A stretch of DNA of 64,000 nucleotides from Holacanthus passer. Taxonomy: Eukaryota > Chordata > Actinopteri > Pomacanthidae. The position numbers and the translations under genes are program-made. The notes beneath the pieces are model-generated. The model made no database searches. It worked only from the letters and a program-made list of their open reading frames with translations, and was not told the DNA's origin. The stretch lies in the NCBI GenBank assembly GCA_025331565.1, contig JAFREQ010000042.1:2511001-2575000 (forward strand), read 5' to 3'. Positions 51,301 through 63,987 of the stretch are shown here, piece after piece (position 1 is the stretch's first letter; each line of letters opens with the position of its first letter).

Positions 51301-54300
51301 CTGTACAGGAAACAAACTGAGCGTCAACCGAGTGAAAAAAAGGGCCGGCGCTGCCATCCTGAGACACTGAGGAGACTCTGACTTCACTCCACCGTCTCTT
51401 ACAACATTTCTGATGACGCGCACGGCGAAATGTTGACATGCAGTCTCTTCGTGTGTGTGGACATTTCTTTAAGAAACAGAAAAGTCATTCATGCAACTAC
51501 GTAACACTGCTGTTATGACACATTTACTATCACAAACAGGCTGCTGGTTCTGCAAAAACACTGTTACTGCAAACATCATGAAATAGTATATATCATGTTC
51601 CCAAAATTCTACCATCACTGTGTCTTCTTACTGTTGGTCCAGTTATGACACATTGGTACTGTTCTGGTAAAATGTACCTTGTGCTGTTTGCAAGGATCAA
51701 ATGTAAGACGTGGTGTCAAACATGTCTTCCTCAGCAGAGAGGAAACGTGAACAGAATGAGGCCTCTTTCATTTTTAAACATGAGGCCCCATCTAGTGGGG
51801 CTTCACACACTTCAGAGCCTGACGTGAATCATGATCGATCACATTTCACTCATCATATTCACAGAATTTTTAGGAAGGAAAAACAAACAAGCCGTGAATT
51901 CATCTGTTTTAAAAAAAATGTCTCAGTTATTTCCTGAAACAGCTGTGGCTCTTAAAGCTTAAACAGGAAGTAGTTCATTCTTTGGGGACTATTTTCAACA
52001 GCAGATTTACAGCAGGAGTGAATGTGGAGAACGTGTCACCCAGTTCAACACTGTGACTCACTGATGTGTTTTTAATGGACGACAGCGATCTCTGTGGCAC
52101 AGAGGGAGAACGTATATCAGTTCAGTTATGTTAAGTGAGTCAGAAAAATAAAGAATATCACTTTTAAAAAAACTCTCTGTAAGTTCTTTATCTCACATTT
52201 TCCCAATGCCTGATTGTAACTAAAGCGTGAAGTGTTCTCACAGTAAAATAATAATATTGTGCTTCTTTTGAAAGACGATATCTATTCTGCCACTAACTAA
52301 ACACGCTGTTAGCAAACACAGTTCAATGGCAGCTACAGTTTAACTGACACTGTTAAATCCACCAGTTTTTTTTTTACATCTGTGACTGAGCAAATATTGA
52401 CATCTTTTATCTACTCCCCAAATTCCCTCATTGGACAATTACCCTTTAGGAACTCTTTAATTACAGCTGTTTTATCATTGTTGATGTTTGACTTGTTAAT
52501 ACATTTTTTTGTCATCAGTTTATCCAGAAGTGAGAGGAGGAGTTGAAACAGTTAAAGTAATGATATAAACAGTTAAACAGTTAAAGGTAAAAGGAGAAAT
52601 TCAGGAGGAGCACTCTCTGCATGAACTGAAATGTATTAATAGTATATTTTTGCACACAGGTGAAACCAACTCCAGGTGTAATTCAAACACCGAACTAGAC
52701 CCAGAGGGTGTTGGTTAGAAGAGAAGACAGATTAAAAATAAATTCTACATATGCAAGTCATCAAACATGAGGGCGGTTAGTTTTGTGCCATAAGTCAAGT
52801 ATTATTTTAAACTTCATGAGTCAAGCTGGGTGTGTGTTTTAAGCAGGATGTGAGTGTGTTGTGTGACTGATCAGCTGTGTGATGCTGAGATTTTCTGGCT
52901 GAAACAAAGGTCATTTATTTGAGCATAAGTATGAATAATGATTCTTAGTGAATGAATGACTAAAGGATGAACTGTCCAGTTTGACTCACATCTTTATTTT
53001 CAAATGCACAGCTTCATATATTTCAATATATTACATTAACACTGTCAAGGATATTGACAGTTCATTTATGAAAGTGTCATGAAATGTATATTGAGCTCTT
53101 CACATGTATCACCCTGAAATGAATAATTAACCTCCAGAGATCATAATTTTAACAGTCTGGGTGTGAAAATAGGAACATTTATCTTGTTCATGAAAGAGAG
53201 ACGTATTATATAAATCTATTTAACTGTATTATTTTTTCAGATCCTTGAGGATTTAACTGTTCGAGTGTTGAGGGAAAAAAGTCAAATCATGCATCGTGTC
53301 ATCTCTTAACTTTCTTGACTGTGACAAAAATGTATTTCAGCTCAGACCTGATTAGGCCAACCACAAAAAGTAAACCGGACAATATGTTCTCAGCTGGATT
53401 GTTCTGAGTTGACCCTTAGGCCCATTTCTCCATCTGCCAATCATCAGGAGCATTTGTTATAAAACACAGCAATCGACCAGCTGTAGCCTCGTCCGTCTGC
53501 GGCGCTTTGATCCTCCAGTAATTGCTTCTGTGATTGAATTCTTTTGTCCATAATGAGGAATGTATTGTTCGCAAAATTATATATTTAGGCGGATAGTTTG
53601 TGATAAGACAGGCTCGCTCGAACATGAATGATGATGAATGAATAACTGCACAGGGCTGGTGGGTCCAGACCGAGGGGCCCCTAAACTCATTTGACCGCTG
53701 GGTTTGTGCCTGGCAAGTCAATAGAGCCTCCGTTTGAAGTGACTCATTTCTTGTTGGAAAGTGAATCAAACAGCTGCAAAGAGACACAGAACAAACAATG
53801 AAAGATGCATGAGATGCAATACACAAATCAACTCAACCGCAAAGAGACAAAAAAGGACCAGAGACGCCAATCGACTGCAAAGACATGCAAAATTACCCCG
53901 ATAGCCTCAAAACTACAAACCACCGACGTGTCTGATGGAAGTGTTTGGAGCATTTGAAGGAGAAGTTGAAGACACTTGAATTGATTAGTATGCTGCTCTA
54001 CTCTCTGCGAGCCTTGCATCACTCAAAGCAAAGGTAATTGCTTAAATATTGGGCTTCGGCAGCTGTTGTGTTGACGGTCCCACACGTCAGCAGCAAGTCA
54101 CAGCGAATGAGCATTAACTCTGAACCCGCTGCATAAATCGCAGGTGCACAAAGGGAGACGGAGGAGAGGGAAAATTGTCCTTGATATTGCTTGTTATTGA
54201 GGTGCCATCCATCCCAATTTGTGGCATTTAGAATCTCTCCGCTTGCACAAACAAAGTGCACTAAGTGTTTTGATTTGTCATTAGGCCCCAACAATAACCG

Positions 54301-54759
54301 TCCTCTTTCTCCTACGTGCCAACGCCTGACACATTTCCTCAGGTGAAACTTTGGTTTGTAACGCTCCTCTTTCGCCTCTCATTCAAGGTCCTGATGTTTT
54401 ATTCAGTCGTCATAGTAACCTGATACCCATAATGCAAATGCTATCTTGTCAGATTAGAGACCTTCAGGTAACAAACGCTGATCTATTTACAGCAGTGGAA
54501 TGAAGAGAGCCGAGAGGTGACGGGATTTATGTTTCAATACGTCTTTTCATACATTATGAGCTCTGAGCAGAGTCGGAGAGTAGAAGCTAGTCCCACACAC
54601 AACGATGTCTTCTCTACGGTTCCGCAGACCTTCACCAGGATCTTCCTCTTGTACACAGTATTTTCACGGTGCTGTCTCCAGGTGCTTCCTCTGCAGACCT
54701 CCCTGCTGTCCTTCTTATTTTAATCCATATCGCTTCAGGACAACAACAGTTTTACAAAG

Positions 54760-54945
54760 TCTTCCTGAGTCCAGGTATTAATCTCCTTCATACAACCCTG
54801 TGTTCACAAAGTGTTGAACCTCTCTCCATCCTCGCTTGTGAGCGACTGAGTCTTTCCAGGATGAACCTTTCAGACCCAATCATGATCCTATCACCTGTTA
54901 CCAATCAACCTGTTTACCTGTGGAAGGATCGCATGGAGTCTTAAA
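54760..54945 (-). mobile_element. partial inverted copy of the transposon at 57.1-57.4 kb
   Basis: The stretch AAGACTCAG...GGATGAACCTTTCAGACCC...ATCATGATCCTATCACCTGTTACCAAT appears here as the reverse complement of 57180-57290, with few changes. Terminal inverted repeats are not recognisable, so this is a fragment. Confidence 0.7.
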
Positions 54946-57078
54946 GATATTTGTTTTTACAGAAGCACAAGTTCTCCCATGTTGTGAAAGTGACCAAAGG
55001 ATATATTTAGGAAAATATGCAACTGAAGTAGATATAATTGGATAACAATTAAGGTAATTAAAGCCCACTCCAGGAACATGAACTTGAATTTCTGTGCAAT
55101 GTCTTTATGGCAATTTATGCAATAATTTTGAGATATTTCAGTCTGAACCAAAGTGATGACCAACATTTCAGTCTCTATAGAGCTGAAGCACAGCTAAAGA
55201 TGTTATTTCCATTCATATATTTTACAACAACAACCAAATATATGTTTCTGTGCTGTGGCCTTGTTGACTGATGTGTTTTTTTTTTTATCTACAAAACGGT
55301 TCATCCTCTTCTTAGAAATATTTTTAGGTGGTAAAACTGGTCGTTCAGTGCTCAAGGTCAGAAGAAAAAATGAAATGTCAACAAAACAGTCAATGTAGCT
55401 TTGTGAGCGTCATGAACACATCCACCTCTAAAAGCAATGCGCTGACGATCGGCCTTTTATTCCTCAAAGAATGACGAGGCCTAAACCCTGAAGTCAATGT
55501 TGTTCAGCAGACAGAGATTCGTTGACTGAGGTTTTCACAGAAATAACCTCATCGCATCATTTGTGCTCTGGTTTTCAGGGCGTCTTTACAATCACTTTTC
55601 AACTCCTGCTCTGTTAGAGGCTATAAAACACAGATTTCCAGAGGCGAGTGTCGAACGTCCCCAAACAGCTCGTCAATTACGACTGTTTGCCGAATCGCTG
55701 AGTGTTATTTGTGCAGCTTTTCAGTCGCTTCAGGGGTATAAAACTATGTCAAGATCCTCAGGGGCGTTTCAAAATCAAATGATGACTCCTTTGTGCTTGT
55801 TGAATGTTTGTCCTTCTTTAAAGCCATTGTAGGTTTCCGAGTAGCTGTGCTGCTGTTGTGAACGATCTTCCCCTCCGTTGAACCATGTGACATTTTCATC
55901 TGTTTTTTTTTTAAACATTTTCACACAAGTTTCATTTTCTCAACCCACGGAAGAGGGTGTAATCTTTTCATCTGAGTTAAAGTTGGAATCACCACTTGAC
56001 AATAACAACAGAACAGGGACATGTGAAGATCTTTGGCACCTTGCACAGCTTGACCAACAAGCATTTCCAGAAATGCACGGAGGAGAGTTTACTTAAACTT
56101 AAAGGCATACTCCTCTGATTTTAAACATGAAAGTCAGTTTACCAGTCACGACAGCACAACTCAGTCTCTGAAAAAGGAACATCTAGAGGAACATCGTAAG
56201 TCTGAAAAATAACCCTGAACCCTGAAATGACCCTTGTTCAGGGTTGTCTCAGTTTAGGCTTGGAGGTTGAAAATGTAAAACAGAACGCCTCGGTTAAAAC
56301 TGGGGACGTGGATTTTAAAACACCTGGGAATTTACAAGGCAAGGGTGTAATAAAAGACACTACGGAGAATCCAGTATTTCTATAACTTGTCCCATACAAA
56401 GAACAAAACACACCTTGACCAGCTACAACAGTTAAAGTCGCTGAAACATCGATGCGTTCATATGAACAATGAAATGACAGAATGTATAATAACATTTTTT
56501 TATTCAGCAAATAACACTTCTGTATTTCTACTGAAGAATTTTGAACGCTGGACTTTTTTTTACATTGTACATTACAGTACAGAAGAGGATTATGTGTCCT
56601 AATCCTAATCCTAACCCGCCTCTCTGGGTTGACAGCAAACAGCCATGAATATTACCTCTGTACATTGCGTCTGCCTCTGAGTGTGGATCTGAGTGAGTAC
56701 CTCGCCAAGTCCTTAATGACAACTGTCGCTGAATGAAAGATTGGAGGGAAGCCACCAAAGTTCAGCAGGTTCACGCACTTCAACACACTCGCTCTCGGCT
56801 CTAATCTCACACACTCACACATCAAAGGCCAGAGCGCCGTTCGACATCATTAGATTCATGTATTCGTTTTCTGTTCGCCGCTGAAATGTCGTGCTGCTTT
56901 TGCTCCAAAGAGAGAAAACAAGGACCCTCGAGTGTCTTGATCTACAATCAAAGTGCTGCGGCTCAGTCTGGAGGCCGGCCGAGTGAAAATACAACCTTTT
57001 GTAGAGAGTGAAAGTACATACAGTACCTGCTCAGGGGCGGGTATATCAGATCAGATAAAAATAATATAAACATCCTTT

Positions 57079-57388
57079 TACAACTCTGATTCTAAAGATG
57101 TTGGGACGCTGTGTAAAACATAAACAGAATGTGATAATCTGCTAATCCTTTTTGACATCATCCATTTTGAAAAAAACAGGTTCATTGGTAACAGGTGATA
57201 GGATCATGATTGGGTCTGAAAGGTTCATCCTGGAAAGACTCAGTCGTTCACAGCGAGGACGGAGAGAGGTTCAACACTTTGTCAAACACAGGATTGTATA
57301 AAAGAGATTACTACAAGGGGTCAGGAACACTTAAACACAATTCATTTGAAATGATTGCATCCCAACTTTTTTTAAAATCGGGATTGTA
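57079..57388. mobile_element. 310-bp non-autonomous DNA transposon relic with terminal inverted repeats
   Basis: The left end, from TACAACTCTGATTCTAAAG into TGTTGGGACGC, and the inverse of the right end, from TACAATCCCGATTTTAAAA into GTTGGGATGC, match at most of about 31 positions. The interior carries GATAGGATCATGATTGGG and the GGAAAGACTCAG-type sequence seen in common fish repeats. There is no coding capacity. The target-site duplication is unclear. Confidence 0.7.
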
Positions 57389-58032
57389 TTTAAATATCGG
57401 CATCATCACTCCAACTGTGGCAGTTTGTGTTTTTGCTGTAACTGTAACAGGAAAGTTACACCAGTTTTCATGGGTACAACAGAACGAAGAGGTCACACCT
57501 GGTTGCTTACGTGTAGGTCAGAGAAGGGCAATAATTTCACCTTTGCATTACTAATCGAGTCATGACAACCTGCAGCACAACAGCAGCAGTATAAAAGAAA
57601 GAATGTGTCCCCTGACAGTTTTCCCAATAAGACTGAGAGCTGAGGTCAAGAAGAAGATTATGCAATCCCCTCATGGTGCTGTGCGAATGAGACCGAAACA
57701 TAATCACCTCTGCACCAAAGGAAGAGCTCATTTTGGCCACAAATGGACATAATTGATGCACAGGCCCTGCTCTGGGAACACACTCGCAGACTGAACAGAA
57801 AGGGCCGGAGTCCGCTGAGAGTCGTCTGCTGCTTCACCGCTGGCAGCAAATAAGAAAGCGCCGTCATATCTGAGCAAAACATGCAACAACATATTGTGCA
57901 GCTCATTTATAGGGAACTGTTTACACTGTGCAAGAAGAAACGCGATGCTTCAACACATGTTGCCAGATGGTTTCAATTATTCAAACAGTGATCATCAATC
58001 TTTTAATGTATTCACACTGATGTAAGTATTGA

Positions 58033-58090
58033 TTATTGTGAATTTCCCCGCTGAGGGATGAATAAAGGTTTATCTTATCTTATCTTATTA
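58033..58090 (+). repeat. GAATTTCCCC...TATCTTATCTTA repeat tail, copy 4
   Basis: TGTGAATTTCCCCGCTGAGGGATGAATAAAGGTTTATCTTATCTTATCTTATTA, with three TATCTTA units at its end. Confidence 0.7.
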
Positions 58091-59929
58091 ATGGGAGTCT
58101 ATGAAGATGTGATGAGGACTGAGGACTGTAAACATGTAAAAAAAAATGTGCAAGTGCAGAATCTGCTTCCATCCACACATCTGGAGATGCACAGATTCAA
58201 TTCACAGATACAGAATAACTGATATCTACTTGATCGCGCTTTTCTTTGTTGAACTCCATTTGTGGTTTTGACATTTTGAACCGGTGTGAGCTGCCGAAAG
58301 GGCACAAAGGGTCTGCCTGGAATTAAATGAAACTAAGAAGTGGTGCTGTGAAGGTGACAGCCTAAGAAGAGAGCCCTTATCTAATCAGTGTAGCAGCTGG
58401 TTCCCGTCAAAGCGGATAAAAGGAGCATGGGAAACTGCTTCACTTTCTCATTTGGAGGAGCGAGTGATAAGCAGTCGGCGCACGCAGCTGCCACACCTGA
58501 ATACATAACACACAAACACGCAGAATCTGAATATACAAGTGCAGCTTTTAGTCTCATGTGTGGGAGAATAGGAGGAGCTGCTGCCATATGACTGACAGAC
58601 TCGGAGAATCGTGTCACTAAAAACAAGTATGACATGAGTGAACAGGTGAACCCAGGTGCAGGGAAGCTTGAGCTGGAAGCAGGTCCAGAGCGAGATCCGA
58701 GAACAGGACGAGTACTGGAGACCAGACATAAAGAATACTGGTAATAAACTGAGCTGAGCTGAGGTGACACTAACTGGTCAGAGCTGATGGTCTGACAGAG
58801 TGGAAGCAGCAGGGCTGAGCTTTTATAGAGGCTTGATTACAGAGATGAGCTGCAGCTGCTGCGGCTCCGCTCCGACTCCATCACACGTGCAGGCAATCAG
58901 AGACACTCAGGTAGAGGACATGGCAGAAGATACAGAAGAAATCAAAGCTGTAGCTCCTCCTCTCCAGTCACTGTGTGAAATGAGTCAGTTAAAGAAATTG
59001 TTGGCCTGATACTGGAAAGGCGTTGAGAGAGCTGGTTTCTGTTCAACAGTCCGACATGTTGTTTACCGTGACGTGTTCAACCATTTTCTACCACTACTAA
59101 CAAAGTGCAGCTAAGGCTGATGGAAATGTTTTGCCCGTATTGAGTCATAGACCAAAGTATTGAAGATATTAATATTTTGACCTGACGATGGCACGATATG
59201 GAAATTTAAAGGATTAAGTTCTCATAAGATGTAAAGACGTCACCAACTGGCCCCAGATTGTTTGATTGATTTTTTTTCCCCCTGCAGGTTTTGTCATTAA
59301 AGCTTGAGGGTCAAAACATCTGTTTTCATGATGACGATTTTTCAAACCTCCACGAAGCAGCACGGTTGTATAATGAATCTCAACCACAAAGTCTGTCTGG
59401 AGAAAGGTAAGTGTCTGGCCCCTGCTGAGACACTTTAGATGGAGCAGTTTGGCCAGATGAAGCGTCGGTGTGAGGTCTGGTTTGGTTGAAATGTTGAAAA
59501 ACTGTGTAATTAATCGGTCAAAATAGTAATGAAAAGAGGCCATTTTTGTTTTATTCGCTGTGTTGACTATGGGGCCACGAAACTTTTTCTTCAGCTGATG
59601 TGAATCTGAATGACTTGCTCCGGTTAGTATTCACCACAGAAACCGACAGAGCGTCACTTAACCAATGCCAAGGGAAATGCCCACCGGATGCTTGAAGCTT
59701 AAATACGTCCAAAAACAGATTTATCATTATGCACAATGTCATTATAGTTTATATTCCCTTACACAGAAATAGAGGGCAATTAAATTCCAGTTCAATGTTT
59801 GCCTCTCAGCATCATGTTGCATGGTTTTTGGGCTTTAAAATTCAGACTTTCAAACTATAATTTCCTGTCCATGTAAATGTAAATGTGTTCTGGCCAAAAA
59901 GGCAACACAGGACAAAATGATCCATTACA

Positions 59930-60140
59930 TATTTAAAAGTGCCAATACAATAACATAAAAATACTTCATTGCAAGTAATTGTCCTGCAGTCAAAATCCTA
60001 CTGACGTATAACTACATAAGTGTTTTCAGCAAAATGTACTTAAAGTACTTAAATGTCCCTGTGACTCATCTGATATTATAAGACTTATCATACTAATGCA
60101 TCAGGTTATAAGCAGTATTTTCTGTTGCAGCTGCTTGAGG
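59930..60140. mobile_element. hAT-like AGTAAAAGTAC repeat, fragment
   Basis: Contains AGTGCCAATACAATAACATAAAAATACTTCATTGCAAGTAA, AAATGTACTTAAAGTACTTAAATG and an ACTAATGCATCAGG interior matching this repeat family. Both ends are decayed. Confidence 0.5.
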
Positions 60141-60177
60141 TAGAGTCAGTTTTAACTATTTTATATATAGTTTGGTG

Positions 60178-60420
60178 GTTCAGTGGTTTCCAGCCTCCAA
60201 AGGGTCACAAAATAAATATAAGAGGTCATGATATGATTCATGGGAGATGAAAGAAGAAAAAGTTCTGCTACATACATTTGCATTAATTTGGGGGATTTGT
60301 CTCTAATCTTTGCTTGTTTATGTGAACAAGTGGATAATTTGAGCTCTTCAGGCTTCAAGCAGTTATTTATAAGAAATCATCTGAGAAGCTCGGAGGAGAA
60401 AAGTCTCTGGTGAAACTGCT
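60178..60420. repeat. dispersed repeat, TTCAGTGGTTTCCAGCC end
   Basis: GTTCAGTGGTTTCCAGCCTCCAAAGGGTCACAAAATAAATATAAGAGGTCATGATATGATT is a diverged left end of the CAGTGGTTCCCAACC family. The remaining body is AT-rich and non-coding; the far end is uncertain. Confidence 0.45.
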
Positions 60421-61912
60421 AACAACTCATTTCAGACAACATGAAAACATTACAGTTAACGTGACAGCGCTGACAGAGGAGACTTAACTTAATGTTCCTT
60501 ACAGCTTGATTCAGGCATGACTGCGTTTACAGAGAGACACAATCCTTGCTAAGTATTTGGTACCTGATGCTCGAGAGGGAGAGAGCAGAGAGAGAGAGGA
60601 GGAGTGTTCTCTTTTCTGCATCACTGATGGAGTTTAAAAATTATTTTGTCATTGAAGCCTTAATTAATGGCTCGCTTCCTCTTGTCATAGTGAATCCACA
60701 AATATTTTTTCACATTATTTTCAGAGCAGTAATAATGACAACAAATGAACCACATGGTTGTGACGTAAAGTAAAAAACTTAAGCACCAATCAAGCAGTTT
60801 GTATGAATGAATATTAAAAATGACTGTTTATCAACATATTTGATTATTACTGTAGTACAATGGTCTTTAACCTCCTTTGCCCTGGTTACACCCGAATGGA
60901 AAATATTTGTATGCACTAATCTGATCTGAGAACATGTACTGTAAAAAGTACCAGAACCAGTACAGAACCTAAATTCACGTTACTTTCCAATTTTGTCAAA
61001 ACAGCGCTGTGACACCTTTCACATTTCTGTTTGCTTCCCTTTGTTAGTTTGCATAAAAGACTAAACTAGCTGATGGATTACCAAGGCCTTGAAGTACATC
61101 AGACAGCTAAAAGGGAGAAAGCCGAGATCTCATTAAGAAGATCCTCTTTTGGTTTTGGCTCGGCGTTCGCCTACACCTCATCCATTCACGTCTGACTCAT
61201 CGGAGTTGATGCAGAACTATAACAAATGGCTGAATAGCTAAAAGTCAGAGAGCCTCTCCCACTCTGAGACATGATGCTTCATATATTGTCAGGATGTTCG
61301 CTAGTGTCTGAAGAGTCCTCGACCACCTGGCATTACATTCAATAATGTCTCACGTGCACCCAGGCATGCCAATCTCTCTTTTCCGAGGACGCCAATTTAA
61401 TTAGACAAACATTACATCTTGGGATGAACGAACAGCGGAAACAAAGAAGCTGACGTGCCGGCTGAAAAAGCTTTCAGAGGATGTTTTAATTTAAACTTTC
61501 ACTTTGTTCCTTGAGGGAGCTGGTTTGCCATTTACAGCAATGTTATTTGTAACGATGAAGGCAGGCAGGAATGACGTGGGCACTGTTCATGACCTTTCTG
61601 ACGCTGTAGGAGTCCGTTCCCAGAGGTGTTCCCGCCCACTCTACGCATGGGTGGTACATTATATGATAAAGAATGTAATATAAAAGCTATAGTGATGATA
61701 TCCTCCGCTGACACTAGACTGAATAATTGGATGGATAGCCTTGACTTTTCCTGCCACAGCCAGCTGACAGCCGAGGTCTCTTTCACTGCGAGTTCCTGGA
61801 ATGTACGATTCTTGAATGCTGCACCTTGAAAAATGTCAATTTAAGGACCCACATACTACAGATATAGAGTTTGCAAAGACATGCACATAACAGACCTGTG
61901 ACCAGGACAGAC

Positions 61913-62040
61913 CTGTCCACGGCACGGGGGTATGCTCGTATGTGCCTCTCGATTTCTCGGGGGGTCAGTCGGTCGATCAGTGCCTCCCTGGTCATGGAAC
62001 CCTTCAGGATCCGTCCATCGAGTTTCATGGAAAACCTCAT
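61913..62040 (-). CDS. unassigned candidate coding exon
   Basis: On the minus strand a 128-bp block opens after a pyrimidine-rich acceptor (CGCTCCTTTTGTAAAG) and ends at a donor, GACAG|GTCTGT. The open frame reads MRFSMKLDGRILKG, then REALIDRLTPREIERHI, then RAYPRAVDR. It is strongly charged and amphipathic, GC-richer than its surroundings, and looks like conserved protein rather than noise. I do not recognise the family. It may be an internal exon of a minus-strand gene whose other exons lie toward or beyond the right edge. Confidence 0.4.
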
Positions 62041-62971
62041 CTTTACAAAAGGAGCGAAGAAGAGATTTGTACATAGCCTCCTATCCCCTTGTTGCTCTCA
62101 AAAACATTCCTCAGGACGGTGGTGAGGTATCCAGAGCTGTAGCCAGTGTCTGAACCAGGCCGACTTCCTGCTTCTCAAGGATCACACTATCAAAACCTGA
62201 GCAGGGTCAGTGACTCGGGGACTGTTCTGTTCAGTATCCATGGCCTTGTTGTCCAAACTTGTTTGGAAATGAACTGCTTCGTGCAGTGAAAGCGCTGTGT
62301 GCGGGCGTTCCCTGAACCCTAGAAGGTCTTATAGGCCATACCTTGAACACAACATGTGGGCTTTGGGAGTAGATCAGTTTTAGATATTGCAGGGAGGAAT
62401 GGAAGAGTCAGTCTTAAACTCTACCAGTGAATCCCAGTGTCTTTTCACATTGTACCTTCTTACCTGCAAATCACATTCACGCAACAATTTTCACATTTCA
62501 CATTCTGTATATTATATGAAGTTTCGGATGTATATTTCCTTTTTGTCCAATCTCTCATTTCCATTTATTTTCACCACAGTATGAGTGTTGTAATCAATCA
62601 CAGTGAACATCAAGTTGGGTTCATTTCTGACATATCGTTGTTGCAGTTTGAGGTTCATAAAAACTGAATATCCAAAATATGACAGACTCAAGTGAGTCCA
62701 GTTAAAGAAAATGTCATTATCAATTTATTGTTTTCATACGTTAAATCTATGCTAAACATAAAAATGCATACTGTAGATGTGTTTGACTGTTTAAGACGTG
62801 GTGTTGCTCATAATGCTGAAACTCCAGGAGGCCTCTAACATCTCCTGCATCCAGTCTAATTAATGCTGTCGTCCCTGATTCAGCCTTGACATGTGGAATA
62901 TCCCCAAAATGATGAAAAACACAAAGACAGTTTGTTTTTTTCTCTCTCTGTGCTGGGAGACGTCCACCCAC

Positions 62972-63127
62972 CTTCTCATGCAGGACACGCTTTCTATAAC
63001 TGTCTGTGTTCGCGACAGAAGACGCTCCGATGTAATGTGAATTTCCTGTGAACTCTTCGTCTGGCAGACCACACACACATTTACAGACAGCAACAGATGG
63101 GCTGATCATCCCTGATGTCGTGGCCAT
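62972..63127 (-). CDS. possible first coding exon, unassigned
   Basis: A minus-strand frame of 52 codons begins at an ATG in good context (AAAATGGCC) and ends at a good donor, GAGAAG|GTGGGT. It is in phase 0, matching the acceptor phase of the candidate exon at 62040. The peptide (MATTSGMISPSVAVCKCVCG...) is not recognised. A TATA-like CATAAAGG lies upstream at about 63186-63194. It could be chance; it needs transcript support. Confidence 0.22.
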
Positions 63128-63987
63128 TTTAATGACAGCAGAGGCCTCCTTTGTAGGGAGAGAAATCCTCCACAGCAGAGGACGGAGCCTTTATGAGAGC
63201 ACAGGAGAAGAGATAATAGTGTGTGAGGGTGCGGGCTACTCCGGCACATAACGACCTATTGATCTGTTGTCGCACAATCTATACATCTGAAAGGAAAATG
63301 CCGAAGGTCCATCTGCTTTACGAGACCCGTGGTACCAATCAGCCAGACCGCAGCAACAGAGCCGGAGCAAAAGCAATCTACAGGCCGTAAAACTCTCTCA
63401 TACACAGAGACGTGTGATAAATCTAAAACAAACAACATCTTCTCTTTTCTATCACCAGCGATGGAAACATTTTACTCTGCAGTCTTCTCAACATTTCATG
63501 ATATCTTTATTGCTTTTTTTTTAATCGCTTTTCAAGAACCAAAATATAAAATGAAATAAAATCAGCTGTGACAGGAAACATAGACAGAAAATCCTGCATG
63601 AACACATCAGGAAACAAGAGTCTGAAATGTGTCTGATTTTGGAGACTCGTCCTCATGGGAGCTTTTTCATTTGGTTCCTCTGAGAGTCAGAATTATTAAG
63701 TAACATATAAACACTGACTTCAACTAAATGAATTTGGACGGATTTGTCAAAGGAAAGTGTTATAGTTGTCTGTAAAGTGGCTGAAACATTTTTTTAAAAA
63801 TGAAAAATCTTTCAGTTGAGGCTGAACACAAACTTCTCTGCAGGTACAATAAATTCTTTTCGCTGCCTGTTAGCAGTTTTAGGCTGCAGAGAGTTTCCAG
63901 CCCGAGGGGCCAAAAGATGGTGGAGCTAAAAAGAGCAACTTTACGTTTTGGTCATTAAACCAAAAGGTCTAAATCTGTATGACTCAC

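Larger units (their letters stand above)
51301..61912. other. region upstream of cyth4, no gene seen
   Basis: About 10.6 kb without a convincing coding exon; upstream non-coding cyth4 exons may lie here. It contains the transposon relic at 57.1 kb and its partial inverted copy at 54.8 kb, repeat tails at 58.0 kb and hAT-like debris at 59.9 kb. The stretch 53.4-54.5 kb and part of 61.1-61.5 kb are of high complexity without obvious repeats. Confidence 0.55.

Noticed and set aside
53416..53826. 136-codon minus-strand frame as a gene
   Set aside because: No domain, no splice sites in phase, unconvincing composition and no start context; treated as non-coding.
56598..56617. Telomere-like CCTAATCCTAATCCTAACCC, and GGGTTAGGGTTAG at 15695-15707
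   Set aside because: Only two to three units each and imperfect; too short to call an interstitial telomere.
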